Source: Pseudomonas monsensis (lineage in GTDB: Bacteria > Pseudomonadota > Gammaproteobacteria > Pseudomonadales > Pseudomonadaceae). Taken from it: a stretch of DNA of 64,000 nt. Under the pieces are notes generated by a model. That model searched no databases. It saw only the letters and a program-made list of their open reading frames with translations, and was not told the origin of the DNA. Position 1 is the stretch's first letter. Every line of letters starts with the position of its first letter. Where the stretch lies: positions 1,925,501-1,989,500 of the forward strand of contig NZ_CP077087.1 of assembly GCF_014268495.2 (NCBI RefSeq), written 5' to 3'. This document shows, in pieces, positions 14,767-23,715 of this stretch. Both the position numbers and the translations under genes were made by a program.

Positions 14767-15390
14767 ATGGATGATAAGCATGTGATGCACAGAAGAGAAA
14801 GATCGGAGAATCTGAAGAACAACATCAAGTATCTGATAAAGAGTCGCGGGGAAACGCAGTTGTCCCTGTGCCACTCCAGTGGTCTGACCCGAACGACCAT
14901 CTACAACATCCTTGAAGGCAAGGTGGTCAATGTCCAACAGTCCACTGTGCGCAAGATTTCTGATTTCTTCGGGGTGTCTTACGAAGAAATAGAGACGATT
15001 GATTTTGAAGAAAAAGAAATCATCGAAAGCAGTATTTCGCCACAGGGGAATATGAATCCCGCAGCTGTTCCGGTGATTAAAGAAAGTATGCTGCTGCAAA
15101 GTCTGGATAAAAGAATTGGTGAGTTGGCCACTATTTACCCGCTGACTTACTATTTTGGCGCGTCCTTTAACCTGATTGGCGTGCTTCTGGAGAATGAAAT
15201 CAGTGGCATGAATGAACCCGGCGATCTATTGATCGTGCAGAAAGGAGCATCGACCAGCGACAGGGAAAAGCTGGTGTATGACAAAATCACAGCGAAGTTA
15301 TCTATAAGCCATGAAGGCAACTTTGATACGGATCGTGTATGCGTGATCGGAGATGTAATCGAGGAACGATTTAATGGATTGCAGTGTTGA
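14767..15390 (+). CDS. HTH (XRE-like) regulator with C-terminal S24-like domain
   Basis: Predicted transcription factor of 207 residues. An N-terminal helix-turn-helix is visible (about 14-70: NIKYLIKSRGETQLSLCHSS, then GLTRTTIYNILEGKVVNVQQ and VRKISDFFGVSYEEIE). The C-terminal half (MNEPGDLLIVQKGAS to RVCVIGDVIEE) resembles the LexA/S24 beta-fold, but no catalytic Ser-Lys pair can be assigned with confidence. Start is uncertain: ATG 14767 and ATG 14785 are both possible. The gene overlaps the downstream VUT transporter by 17 bases and so probably controls it. Base composition is clearly more AT-rich than neighbouring regions, suggesting transfer. Confidence 0.8.
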   Translation: MDDKHVMHRRERSENLKNNIKYLIKSRGETQLSLCHSSGLTRTTIYNILEGKVVNVQQSTVRKISDFFGVSYEEIETIDFEEKEIIESSISPQGNMNPAAVPVIKESMLLQSLDKRIGELATIYPLTYYFGASFNLIGVLLENEISGMNEPGDLLIVQKGASTSDREKLVYDKITAKLSISHEGNFDTDRVCVIGDVIEERFNGLQC

Positions 15391-16252
15391 GTTGGAAAAC
15401 AGCAAGTACAAGTTGCTGGGGTTCGAAAATGGAAAAAGCCTGGCCGTCATCATGGTCATCGCGACAGGCAAAATAATTAAAATAAAGCTAAGTGAAGTGT
15501 TGAATAGTGAGATTATGGATAATCTGAATAAAATCGAAGTAAAAAACCTCTACAAGAAGTTCTACTCCCAAGGCGGAGCACTCACCGCTTACGAAATCAA
15601 TGACCGTCATGAGAGTTCCTGGATGATCTACATCATCCTGAACCTGATGCTGTTCACGCTGTACATTTTCACCAGTATTGCTGCGACAAAACCGATCTAT
15701 CTGGAGTATTTCGATATTGTCGTCACGCCGGGTACTTTCCTCTATCCGCTGACGTTTCTGATCGTCGACTTGCTCAACGAAACCTTTGGCCTGAGGCTCG
15801 CGCGAAAAGCGATCCTGTTCGCGTTCATCAGCAATGCGGCGATTATTATTCTGCTGGCCATCACTACCCATCTTCCGGGCCTGCCGGGTTGGAAGCTCGA
15901 TGGGGCTTACAATGATGTTATCAGTCAGTTGTCAGCAGTTCTGGTAGCGTCTTCTGTATCGTTCCTGGTTTCCGAGAACATAAACTCGTACCTGTTGTGC
16001 AAGATTAAAGAGCTCACAAACTCCAGATTTCTGTTTTTGCGAGTGTTTTTAAGCACATTGTTTGCCGTGATTATCGACAGTTTTCTGTTCTGCTACATCG
16101 CTTTTTACGGAACGATGGAAAATAGCGCGATACTGGGCATGATCTACGTTCAGATCGCAATCAAGGTAGGTTTTGCATTCTTTAATATCTTGCCGGCCTA
16201 CGGGGCAAGGTCTTTGTTCAAGAAATACCTGACGGGTGCGCAGACGCAATAA
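15374..16252 (+). CDS. VUT-family transporter (queuosine-precursor type) with N-terminal extension
   Basis: Membrane protein of 292 residues. From about residue 80 it has six or so helices and the VUT/YhhQ signature FLIVDLLNETFGLRLARKAI, the motif that marks putative importers of preQ0/preQ1 in bacteria. Residues 1-75 form a soluble, Lys-rich extension without recognisable homology, absent from E. coli YhhQ. The start overlaps the regulator gene and follows GAGGA. Low GC matches the regulator. It converges on queC, another gene of deazaguanine metabolism, which supports a precursor-uptake role; direct evidence of substrate is lacking. Confidence 0.85.
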   Translation: MDCSVELENSKYKLLGFENGKSLAVIMVIATGKIIKIKLSEVLNSEIMDNLNKIEVKNLYKKFYSQGGALTAYEINDRHESSWMIYIILNLMLFTLYIFTSIAATKPIYLEYFDIVVTPGTFLYPLTFLIVDLLNETFGLRLARKAILFAFISNAAIIILLAITTHLPGLPGWKLDGAYNDVISQLSAVLVASSVSFLVSENINSYLLCKIKELTNSRFLFLRVFLSTLFAVIIDSFLFCYIAFYGTMENSAILGMIYVQIAIKVGFAFFNILPAYGARSLFKKYLTGAQTQ

Positions 16253-16262
16253 AGAGAGGAGG

Positions 16263-16291
16263 GCGCTCACTCAGCATGCTTGAGTGAGCGC
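16263..16291. terminator. Hairpin between convergent VUT and queC genes
   Basis: An 11-bp perfect stem (GCGCTCACTCA with TGAGTGAGCGC) around a 7-base loop. T-rich stretches are weak on both sides, so it is a probable bidirectional terminator of moderate strength. Confidence 0.65.
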
Positions 16292-16305
16292 ATCTTGTTG
16301 CGGTT

Positions 16306-17004
16306 TTACTTTAAGCCAAGTTTATCTTTCAAGCTTTGAGTGACCTGAGCTTTATTATTCAGGAACTCATTCAAGCCCTTGGCGCGAAGATTACAGGCAT
16401 CACAATCGGAACATCCAGTGCCTTTGATACCGTTGTAGCAAGTCAGTGTTTCTTCGCGAACCAGATCCAGTTGATGGTGGTAATCAGCCAAGGCCCAGGT
16501 TTCTGCCTTGTTCAGCCACATCAACGGCGTCTCCAGTTGCAGCTTGTAATCCATGCCTGATTCAAGGGCTTTATTCAGCGCCTTGACGAATTCATCCCGG
16601 CAATCGGGATAGCCCGAGAAGTCGGTTTCACAGACACCGGTAATGACCGTTTTGGCCTGGACTTGATAGGCATAGATAGAAGCCAGGGTCAGAAACAGAA
16701 TGTTCCGCCCCGGAACGAAGGTGCTTGGCAGGCTCTCGCCAGAACTGTTCACGGTCGGCACCGGAATGTTATCGCGGGTCAGGCTGCTGATGGCCAGTTC
16801 GTTGAGCAAGGACACATCCAGCGTTTTATGCACGGCCACGCCGAGCTTTTTCGACAGCTGCTGCGCCACTTCAATTTCTGCGTGATGACGCTGACCATAG
16901 TCGAACGTGATGCAGTGGACTTCATCGTAGTGGGTCAGGGCGTGGATCAAACACGTGGTGGAGTCCTGCCCGCCGCTGAATACGATAACTGCTTTGTTGG
17001 TCAT
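16306..17004 (-). CDS. queC: 7-cyano-7-deazaguanine synthase, enterobacterial type
   Basis: QueC uses ATP and ammonia to turn 7-carboxy-7-deazaguanine into preQ0. The 232-residue protein shows the ATP-pyrophosphatase loop SGGQDSTTC (10-18), the TFDYGQRHHAEIE motif, FVPGRNILFLTLA, TGVCETDFSGYPDCRDEFV, and four zinc-ligand cysteines at 189, 198, 201 and 204. The sequence follows the E. coli form nearly block by block, unlike the SGGLDSATV form I associate with Pseudomonas. It is therefore probably an acquired second copy. QueD, QueE and QueF are not nearby. The start follows AGGAAGC. Function is secure by motifs; the paralogue and transfer claim is inference. Confidence 0.92.
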   Translation of the reverse strand: MTNKAVIVFSGGQDSTTCLIHALTHYDEVHCITFDYGQRHHAEIEVAQQLSKKLGVAVHKTLDVSLLNELAISSLTRDNIPVPTVNSSGESLPSTFVPGRNILFLTLASIYAYQVQAKTVITGVCETDFSGYPDCRDEFVKALNKALESGMDYKLQLETPLMWLNKAETWALADYHHQLDLVREETLTCYNGIKGTGCSDCDACNLRAKGLNEFLNNKAQVTQSLKDKLGLK

Positions 17005-17200
17005 GGGTATGCTTCCTGCATTGAGGTCTTGAGGGCAAAGGTGGAGATGATACTCGAAATAGGGCTGGAGCTCGGTGCAGAGTCCAGAGGCGCTCGTGAG
17101 TCCGTGAGCGGCTATTTTAAGGTGGAGTGAGGCTCCAATCCCTGAATAATAGGCATGTTAAATAGGAACCGTTTTTAGACCGGTGCAAAAGCAGAGGGAT

Positions 17201-17719
17201 TTAAACAACTGGCACGGCGTCCGGTGTGGCCAGCGCCACTTGCTCACCGCACTTGCGCCCAAACACTAGCTTTTCCATCGCCTCGACAAAAGTTCTGCCC
17301 TGCAGCCAGAACCCGTCATGAATGAAACTGAAGGCATAGCAGCGACCTTTTTCGTCCATCAACAGTGCAGCGTGGCCATGATGAATTTCGGCGATGCTCA
17401 CCAAAGAGCTGCCCAAGCGTTGCTGCCAAGCCAAGAAGTCTTCATCTCCATGCAGGTGCTCAAACGTGCCAAACGCTACATCGCTGGTAGCGCAGTCTTC
17501 GCCTGTGCCACAGGTGCCGACGGTCAGGCCAGCCAGTTGTTCGAGCAGAGCAGCGGCTGGATGCTCGCGCGGGACGAAATCCGGCAATGGCTCGATATGG
17601 GTGACAGGCCAACCGGCAGCCAGGAACAGTGGGTGGAGAGTCTCGGGAAGTTCGATCAACGGGTGCATTGGGAGCGTCCAGGCGTAGGCAGCGTTCTGCA
17701 TTAACGGTCTTTTTTTCAT
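17201..17719 (-). CDS. SUKH-3-like immunity protein
   Basis: Cytoplasmic protein of about 172 residues. The C-terminal pattern VSIAEIHHGHAALLMDEKG then YAFSFIHDGFWLQGRTFVEA and MEKLVFGRK is typical of SUKH-3 immunity proteins, which neutralise polymorphic toxins. It lies downstream of the Rhs toxin and its adjacent immunity candidate on the same strand, so it may be a leftover immunity gene from an earlier toxin tip or protect against kin. Start uncertain: ATG 17719 or 17701, neither with a good ribosome binding site; a TTG extension to 17797 is unlikely. Confidence 0.7.
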   Translation of the reverse strand: MKKRPLMQNAAYAWTLPMHPLIELPETLHPLFLAAGWPVTHIEPLPDFVPREHPAAALLEQLAGLTVGTCGTGEDCATSDVAFGTFEHLHGDEDFLAWQQRLGSSLVSIAEIHHGHAALLMDEKGRCYAFSFIHDGFWLQGRTFVEAMEKLVFGRKCGEQVALATPDAVPVV

Positions 17720-17847
17720 TGCGCTGAATCGTTTGTCGACTTCTGGTGGTACTGGGATGCCACGATTCTGAGAGGTGTCTCCACTCCTCAACCCCAAACG
17801 CTGGCCGGCCTGGAGTCTCTATTGGTTTACCGCATGTGCATGTCGAG

Positions 17848-18444
17848 CTAAAGCTTTTCAATCAAACGATTAAATGCACGTGAGCAGCCTCGTTGCTTTG
17901 CATCTCTGATCATCGAATCGTGAGTGGACGGTTCAAACGTTTCGCGAACCGCTTTCTTTGCTATTTCATTGAACTGCACATTATCAAAATCACACTCTAC
18001 TGTTGAAACCATATAAGAATTGCGCTTGGACCACTGGTCAAACCTTATGACGATTTTTTCATCGAAAATCAGTGCTCCATCACTTTTATCCTCGAAGAAA
18101 AAGAACACCATACGATTCGTATCGACATGCCCCATTGATGTAGCAAATGGCTGTTTTCTCAAAAGCGATGTCAGCCTTACCCCACCTGCAATACCAAGAC
18201 CTCCCCCCAAACTCTCACGCGCAAAAAAATACTGCTTGAACACTACCGTTATTTTTCTACGAAAATAAGGGACGTCGTATGCTTTCTCGAAAGAATGAAA
18301 ACCATTCGGATCGCCGATCAGTTCAAAACCGGCGCTTATGAAAACTGACTCGGAAAAGCTGTCCAATTCAAAAATACTTGGCTGAAGATTACCCGATCCC
18401 TCTATGAACAACTCAACAAGCTGATGAAAATCAGTAGAAATCAT
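17848..18444 (-). CDS. Candidate cognate immunity protein of the Rhs toxin
   Basis: Protein of 198 residues with no signal peptide or membrane segment and no family I recognise. It is rich in Phe, Ser and acidic residues, and its gene is distinctly more AT-rich than the Rhs core. It begins 9 bases after the Rhs stop, and its ribosome binding site (TAAGGGAA) overlaps that stop, the classic position for an immunity gene paired with a variable toxin tip. Binding to the Rhs C-terminal 127 residues is predicted from position only. Confidence 0.75.
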   Translation of the reverse strand: MISTDFHQLVELFIEGSGNLQPSIFELDSFSESVFISAGFELIGDPNGFHSFEKAYDVPYFRRKITVVFKQYFFARESLGGGLGIAGGVRLTSLLRKQPFATSMGHVDTNRMVFFFFEDKSDGALIFDEKIVIRFDQWSKRNSYMVSTVECDFDNVQFNEIAKKAVRETFEPSTHDSMIRDAKQRGCSRAFNRLIEKL

Positions 18445-18452
18445 ATATTCCC

Positions 18453-21400
18453 TTATTTACGCTCTAACGGGTTCGTACCCGCGGCATGGTGCTCACTTAG
18501 AATGGTTCCCACCTGTTTCAATTGAGGCACACGCGAAGAATTTGGATTTGAATCGATGCCCACCTGTGCAGATTTCTTGAGCCGATCCACATTCATCGGT
18601 TTATCGAGGTATTTTAAAACACACTCACACGCCTTACCCCATTGGGATTTTGGCATTGCGCGCGTTGCCATGTCGGATGGTTCAAGTACCACATGGGTTC
18701 CTTGAGCGTTCGGTACGAGGGCGATGTGACCACCGGATCGAGGCAAACCATCCCCTTTTACGTTAACGTGAACACCTCGATTCGTTACGTCTTGTCCAGC
18801 AGTATTCGCTTTTACTTGATGACCTGCGAGACCTAAAGGGTCGATGAGCAGGACAGGATTAGCCCCATAAAAATAAAGATTCAACCCACCTGCATAGCTA
18901 ATCGGATCTTGACTAACAAACCGCCCAACCCCCGGATCATAGTACCGATGCCGGTTGTAATGCAGCCCCGTCTCATGATCGTGATACTGCCCCTGGAACC
19001 GTATCGGGTTCATCACGCCATGCTGCCGCGCCCATTCTGAACGCTGTTCCGTCACCTGTCCCCACGCTTTGTATTGCGCGGTCCAGGCCATGTTGCCTTG
19101 GGAGTCGGTCAATTCCTGCGGCGTGCCGAGGTGATCGCACTGATACCAGGCCAACGCATCAAACGGTAATGCCGTCGCCTTGTGATTCCACACTGGATCT
19201 TCATCAAGGCTGTATTCACCGCTGTAATCCGGCAACCCGATCAGCTCGATTGGCGCATGCCGTACAGCCTGCGCCACAGGCACAAAAGTCCCCGGTTCGA
19301 AGACGTAGTGCACCGTGCGTCCGGGTTCGCCATCGCTTTGTGAAGGGCTGCTTTCAAAGGCGAGGTTGTCGCCGTCCCAGCCGTACAAGGTGAAGCCGCA
19401 GCCGAGTTCGCGTTGTTTGCGCGCGTGTTCGTTTCTGTTCCAGAGGGAACCGGCTTCCGGGCGCTGTTTGTAGTGCGCGCGGGAGTTTTTGTGCAGGCGG
19501 CGTCCCAGTGCGTCGTAGGCGAAATCCACGCTCAGGCGCGGGTCTTCGAAATGCACCAGTCGATCAAACAGGTCCCAGCGCAGATCACTGCGTTGGCCGT
19601 TGTGCCAGCGCTGGATCTGGTTGCCGCGTTCGTCGTAATCGTAGTGGGTGCCGGCGTATTCGCGCAGCAGGTTATCGACGAGTTTGCTGTGCGGTGGGGT
19701 CAGGTCCAGTGGGCGGCGAACTTCCGTCGCCTTGTCGTCGAGCAGGTTGCCGGCCGGGTCGAAGGCGAAGGTTTCCATGCCTTGACGTGTGGCGGCGCTG
19801 AGCAGACGACCGACCGGATCGTAGCGATAGGCGAGCGGCCCGCGACGGCTGTCGTTGATGTCGGTCAGTTGGCCGGCGACGTCGTAGCTGTACTCGCGTT
19901 TGAGCAGCGTGGATTTGTCGTCGCTGCGTCCCAGCAACTGTTCCAGCAAACGACCGGCCGGATCCCAGCTCTGGGTTTGCAGCAGGTGGTTGCCTTGATG
20001 GCGGGCGACTTCGCGGTGCAGGTCGTCGCGTTCGTAGCCGATCAGTTCGTGTTCATCGAGGCGCAGGCCGAGCAGGTGGCCGCTGCCGTACGTCAGCCAA
20101 CTGACACGGTGGCCGTCGGGGCGCACGGTGGCGACGCGTTGGTTGAGCACGTCGTACTCGTGCTGCCAGATCGCGACGGTGGGTTTTTCCAGGCAGAGGT
20201 AGTGCTGGTGTTCGCGCAGCAGATTGCCGGCCGGGTCGTGGAACCATTGCAGGCGGCTGTCGGCATTGTCGGCCAGCACCAGGTTGCCGTTACCATCGTA
20301 GGCAAAGGTTTCGCTTTGCGACTGGTCGCCCAAGGTGGCGCGACGTTCAGTCAAACGTCCCATCGGGTCGAAGCTCAATGAGATGACGCGTTGGCCGTTG
20401 ATCGATTGCGCGAGGCGTCCAGTGAGCGGGTCGTACTGATAGCGCGTGCTGCGTCCGTCGAAACCGCGTTCTTCCAGCAGGCGTCCGACCGGGTCGTAGT
20501 GGAAGTGGGCGCGTTGTTCGTTTTCGTTTTCCAAGGCCGTTAGCCGTCCGAGACGATCCCAGCGGTAGCGCAGGGTTTGCTCGGCGGCATCGACACGTTC
20601 GGCGATCAAACCGGCCGCGCTGTAGCTCCAGGTGGTGCAGCGATCGAGAGCGTCGACATGCGCCAGCAGCCGACCTTCGGCGTCGCGCTCAAAACGCTCT
20701 TCGGTCTTGTCCGGGTGCTTGATCAGCACCAACTGGCCGGCCTTGTATTCGTATTCGGTGGCGTTGCCGGCAGCGTCGGTGAAGCAGGTCATCTGACCAA
20801 GTTCGTTGTACTCCCAGGCGCTGGTTTTGCCCGAGCAGTCGACGTACTCGACCATCTGCCCGGCGTCGTTATAGTTCAGGGTCTTTTCGTTGCCGTTGGC
20901 GTCCTTGATCGCGGTGGGCTGACCGGATTTGTTGTAGGCGTATTCGGTTTTGTTGCCCAGCGGATCGAGCGCTTCGACCAGGTTGCCTTGGTCGTCATAG
21001 GCGCGTTGCCACTGACCGCCCTCGGCGTCGCTGATCTTGATCAGCAGGTCCTGATCGTCGTACGCGTAATGCATCACCGTGTGATCGGCGCGGATGTGTT
21101 CGAGCAGGTTGCTGCGTTCATCGTAGCTGTAGCGATCGGTGCTGCCGTCGGCGTTGACGCGGCGCACGATGTTCTTGGCCTCGTCGCGGAAGAACCATTC
21201 CGAACGCTCGTCCGCGTAGCGAATGCGATAGGTGTAGCCAAGGATGTCGTAGTAGTGCCAGGTCTCGTTGCCGAGCGCGTCGGTGACGTAGGTCAGACGG
21301 ATGTTTTCGTCCCACTCCAGACGCGTGTCGAAGCTGCCGTCATCGGCCCATTCGCGCACGGCTTTGGCCTTGGCGCTTGAACCGTTCCACTGCAGGTTCA

Positions 21401-23144
21401 TACCGCGCCCGGTGCGGTCGGTGTAGCGGGTGATCAGGTGATGCTGGAACTGATACGACCAGACTGCGCCGTTCTCGTCCTGCGCCTGAATCAGGTCGCC
21501 ATAGGCGTCGTATTGGTACGCACAAAGTTGTCGCAACGGTTCGCCGTCAACGATCTGCCAGAGGCCGATAAACCGGCCGTGATCGTCGATCATCGTGCCG
21601 AGGTGCAGATGGACTTTAGTGAAGTCGTTTTCCTGATAGGTGATCAGGTCGGAGAGCAGCGAGTGTTCGCCGTGACGATGCTCGTAATGCAGCATGACCC
21701 CGGCGCCGTTGCGCAGGGAGATGTTGCTCAGCACAAAGCGCTGGCCACGGCGGACGTAGGTTTCCTTGCGTTCGAAGCCACGGCACAACAGCAACTGGTC
21801 TTCGCCACTGCGAACCAGGGTGATGTTTTCAATGGCGTCGTAGTGGAACAGGCCGACCTTTGGCAGCGGGTAGCTGTGGTCGCGGCCGTCAGCGTCGCAG
21901 AACGTCAGGCCATCGTCCACGCAGTCGAAGCGCGTGGTGAATTCGCTGATCCAGCGAGCGCCGAGTTCGCTCTGATCGAAGGCGTCGAGGCGTGAGTTGT
22001 AGGTGCGTGTCCATTCGATCGGGAAGGGACCGGGCAGGCTGAAATCGGTATGGCTGAGGCTTTCAGAACCTATGGCGAAATTGATGCTGTATGGCGTGGC
22101 GCATTCACAGGGGCCTTTCTTCGGATTGGGCGCTTTTTCCGCTGGAACTTGCTTTTGGTTAACGCCCAACTGGCCCTCTGAAGCCGTGTGCGTGGCCTTA
22201 CCGGTCTTCTCTGTATGGACCGCGGCGTTCTGCCCGTGGGCATTGCGCTTGCGCCATAGAGTGACGGCACTGGAGAGGATCAGCAGCAACCAACCGATGG
22301 AGTTCTGAACTGACTCATCGTCCAGCTTGCTCAGCTGTGTGCGTAATTCCGGACCCATTGCCCGCAGTTTTGCGGTTTCCGTGGCAACCCGCTTCTTCAC
22401 CTCATCGGGTAGCAGGTGATCAGCGGCACTGTTGGCTAAGCCCTTGCCTGCGGCTTTATAGGCGCTGGAAGCGGCGGCGAAGATGTTGCCAAACGATGCA
22501 AGGGGATCATTCTTGAATTGATCAACTGCCGCACTCGCTTGTGCGCTGGCCGCTTTTAGATCGCCCTTGGCGTCGAGCTTGCCATTGGCCACCGTATCGA
22601 GGCCTTTGGCAATTTCGTTGATGACTTCCTCACCCAGCTTGCCAGCGTCCGCCAGAATCCCCGGCAGCTTGCCTTTGGCCTGCTCAACGAAATCGTCGAG
22701 CGTGCCGATGATGGACTCGTTCAAATGCCCGATCAGGATCTCGATGACCGACGAACTGATCAGCATCTTACTGCTGGCCCTCATCTCCTGACGTACCAGA
22801 AACAGTGTTGGGCGCAACGTCATACGGGCTGCTGCCATCGCCGGTGGCAGCGGCAAAACACCGATCAGGTTGATGCCCAGACTGGCCCAAGCCAGCAAAT
22901 CACGCTTCTGGGCATTCGACAGCGTGACGATGTCACCCAGCGCATCGACCAGCGCCATGATGTTGCCCACCACGGGTAAGGCGCCGGCGACGTTCTTGAT
23001 CCGGTCGAGAGTGACCACCCCACCACTGGCGGATTGAAGCCAGGCATCGAACGTTGCCGCACCGCTGGCAACGTCCTGAATGTCGATGGCGTTCAGTGGA
23101 ACGATAGCAACCTGAGGTTCACGTTTTACGATTTCAGTGGTCAT
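18453..23144 (-). CDS. Rhs-family polymorphic toxin
   Basis: Very large effector (1563 residues), probably delivered by a type VI secretion system. Residues 1-345 form an N-terminal region with hydrophobic stretches near 80-110 and a membrane-like helix at about 280-297 (IGWLLLILSSAVTLW). From about 348 (CECATPYSINFAIG) the Rhs cage begins, followed by dozens of YD repeats. The core ends near 1436 with GRFVSQDPISYAGGLNLYFY and PVLLIDPLGL, which matches the PxxxxDPxGL self-cleavage motif. The remaining 127 residues are the variable toxin. They contain NRGVHVNVKGDG, RSGGHIALVPN, WGKACECVLKYL and a charged tail; I cannot assign a known toxin fold. A PAAR gene lies upstream and an immunity candidate downstream. 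Confidence 0.95.
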   Translation of the reverse strand: MTTEIVKREPQVAIVPLNAIDIQDVASGAATFDAWLQSASGGVVTLDRIKNVAGALPVVGNIMALVDALGDIVTLSNAQKRDLLAWASLGINLIGVLPLPPAMAAARMTLRPTLFLVRQEMRASSKMLISSSVIEILIGHLNESIIGTLDDFVEQAKGKLPGILADAGKLGEEVINEIAKGLDTVANGKLDAKGDLKAASAQASAAVDQFKNDPLASFGNIFAAASSAYKAAGKGLANSAADHLLPDEVKKRVATETAKLRAMGPELRTQLSKLDDESVQNSIGWLLLILSSAVTLWRKRNAHGQNAAVHTEKTGKATHTASEGQLGVNQKQVPAEKAPNPKKGPCECATPYSINFAIGSESLSHTDFSLPGPFPIEWTRTYNSRLDAFDQSELGARWISEFTTRFDCVDDGLTFCDADGRDHSYPLPKVGLFHYDAIENITLVRSGEDQLLLCRGFERKETYVRRGQRFVLSNISLRNGAGVMLHYEHRHGEHSLLSDLITYQENDFTKVHLHLGTMIDDHGRFIGLWQIVDGEPLRQLCAYQYDAYGDLIQAQDENGAVWSYQFQHHLITRYTDRTGRGMNLQWNGSSAKAKAVREWADDGSFDTRLEWDENIRLTYVTDALGNETWHYYDILGYTYRIRYADERSEWFFRDEAKNIVRRVNADGSTDRYSYDERSNLLEHIRADHTVMHYAYDDQDLLIKISDAEGGQWQRAYDDQGNLVEALDPLGNKTEYAYNKSGQPTAIKDANGNEKTLNYNDAGQMVEYVDCSGKTSAWEYNELGQMTCFTDAAGNATEYEYKAGQLVLIKHPDKTEERFERDAEGRLLAHVDALDRCTTWSYSAAGLIAERVDAAEQTLRYRWDRLGRLTALENENEQRAHFHYDPVGRLLEERGFDGRSTRYQYDPLTGRLAQSINGQRVISLSFDPMGRLTERRATLGDQSQSETFAYDGNGNLVLADNADSRLQWFHDPAGNLLREHQHYLCLEKPTVAIWQHEYDVLNQRVATVRPDGHRVSWLTYGSGHLLGLRLDEHELIGYERDDLHREVARHQGNHLLQTQSWDPAGRLLEQLLGRSDDKSTLLKREYSYDVAGQLTDINDSRRGPLAYRYDPVGRLLSAATRQGMETFAFDPAGNLLDDKATEVRRPLDLTPPHSKLVDNLLREYAGTHYDYDERGNQIQRWHNGQRSDLRWDLFDRLVHFEDPRLSVDFAYDALGRRLHKNSRAHYKQRPEAGSLWNRNEHARKQRELGCGFTLYGWDGDNLAFESSPSQSDGEPGRTVHYVFEPGTFVPVAQAVRHAPIELIGLPDYSGEYSLDEDPVWNHKATALPFDALAWYQCDHLGTPQELTDSQGNMAWTAQYKAWGQVTEQRSEWARQHGVMNPIRFQGQYHDHETGLHYNRHRYYDPGVGRFVSQDPISYAGGLNLYFYGANPVLLIDPLGLAGHQVKANTAGQDVTNRGVHVNVKGDGLPRSGGHIALVPNAQGTHVVLEPSDMATRAMPKSQWGKACECVLKYLDKPMNVDRLKKSAQVGIDSNPNSSRVPQLKQVGTILSEHHAAGTNPLERK

Positions 23145-23260
23145 GACAGCATCTCACCCGGCAACAAGGCCTGGGCTTTGCGGACAAAAATTGAAGACCT
23201 CAACGAGCGGGCGACAGCAAGCCGCCTCTCAGAGGTGCGGATCAAAGTGAAAAAACGGGA

Positions 23261-23524
23261 TTAGCTGACGACCGCGCCTTTCGGGCTACTGGCGATCAGT
23301 GCGGCCCCGCAGGCGGTTTTCATGCCGTCCAGTGCGATGGGTGTGCCATCGACGGTGTAAGTGCTGCTGCCCTCGGCAATCGGGAAAACCCCTTTGCACA
23401 GCGGGCAGCTGACCTTGTGACCGACCCCGGCAATCGGCTTGCCGTTGAGGTCGGTGCGGGAGAAGGCTTCGAGGACCTTGCCACCGTGCGTGGTGGAGTC
23501 GCCCAAGCGAATTGCGTCTTTCAT
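23261..23524 (-). CDS. PAAR-domain spike-tip protein
   Basis: An 87-residue PAAR protein, which caps the VgrG spike of type VI secretion and recruits effectors. Visible motifs are AIRLGDSTTHGGKVLEA at the start, the CPLCKG pair with a nearby His, and a repeat ending TPIALDGMKTACGAALIAS. The gene precedes the Rhs gene by 116 bases on the same strand, so the Rhs protein lacks its own PAAR and probably uses this one. Start follows AAGGAAT. A sigma-54-like promoter sits about 90 bases upstream. Confidence 0.9.
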   Translation of the reverse strand: MKDAIRLGDSTTHGGKVLEAFSRTDLNGKPIAGVGHKVSCPLCKGVFPIAEGSSTYTVDGTPIALDGMKTACGAALIASSPKGAVVS

Positions 23525-23613
23525 TACGTCATTCCTTTGACCGAGGGTGGCTGGCTCGGCGAGCTACCCTGTCTTTCCTGCCTGCGTTCAGCACGCGTTA
23601 GTGCCGATTTGAT

Positions 23614-23630
23614 ATCAAAATCCGTGCCAG
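23614..23630 (-). promoter_or_regulatory. Sigma-54-like promoter for PAAR-Rhs
   Basis: Minus strand CTGGCACGGATTTTGAT matches the -24/-12 consensus YTGGCACGRNNNTTGCW at every specified position except the -12 C, which is A. The predicted transcript would begin near 23603 and give a leader of about 80 bases before the PAAR start. Confidence 0.55.
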
Positions 23631-23715
23631 CCACTATATGGCCATTACGCTGTAAGGGTTTGCGTCCTGTGCCTTAGAGATAAATCGTTTTTTGCTGTGG
23701 GAAACCGTCTCAAAG

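Noticed and set aside
16990..17200. Possible preQ1 riboswitch before queC
   Set aside because: I looked for the short stem with an A-rich pseudoknot tail of the preQ1-I class and did not find it; only a normal ribosome binding site is visible. The segment before the VUT operon also shows none.
19413..21995. Plus-strand open frames of 322, 267 and 185 residues
   Set aside because: All are complementary to the YD-repeat region of the Rhs gene; the periodic sequence keeps opposite frames open.
18840..22000. Short periodic repeats resembling an array
   Set aside because: The periodicity encodes Rhs YD repeats; repeats are degenerate and protein-coding, with no constant repeat/spacer structure, so not CRISPR.
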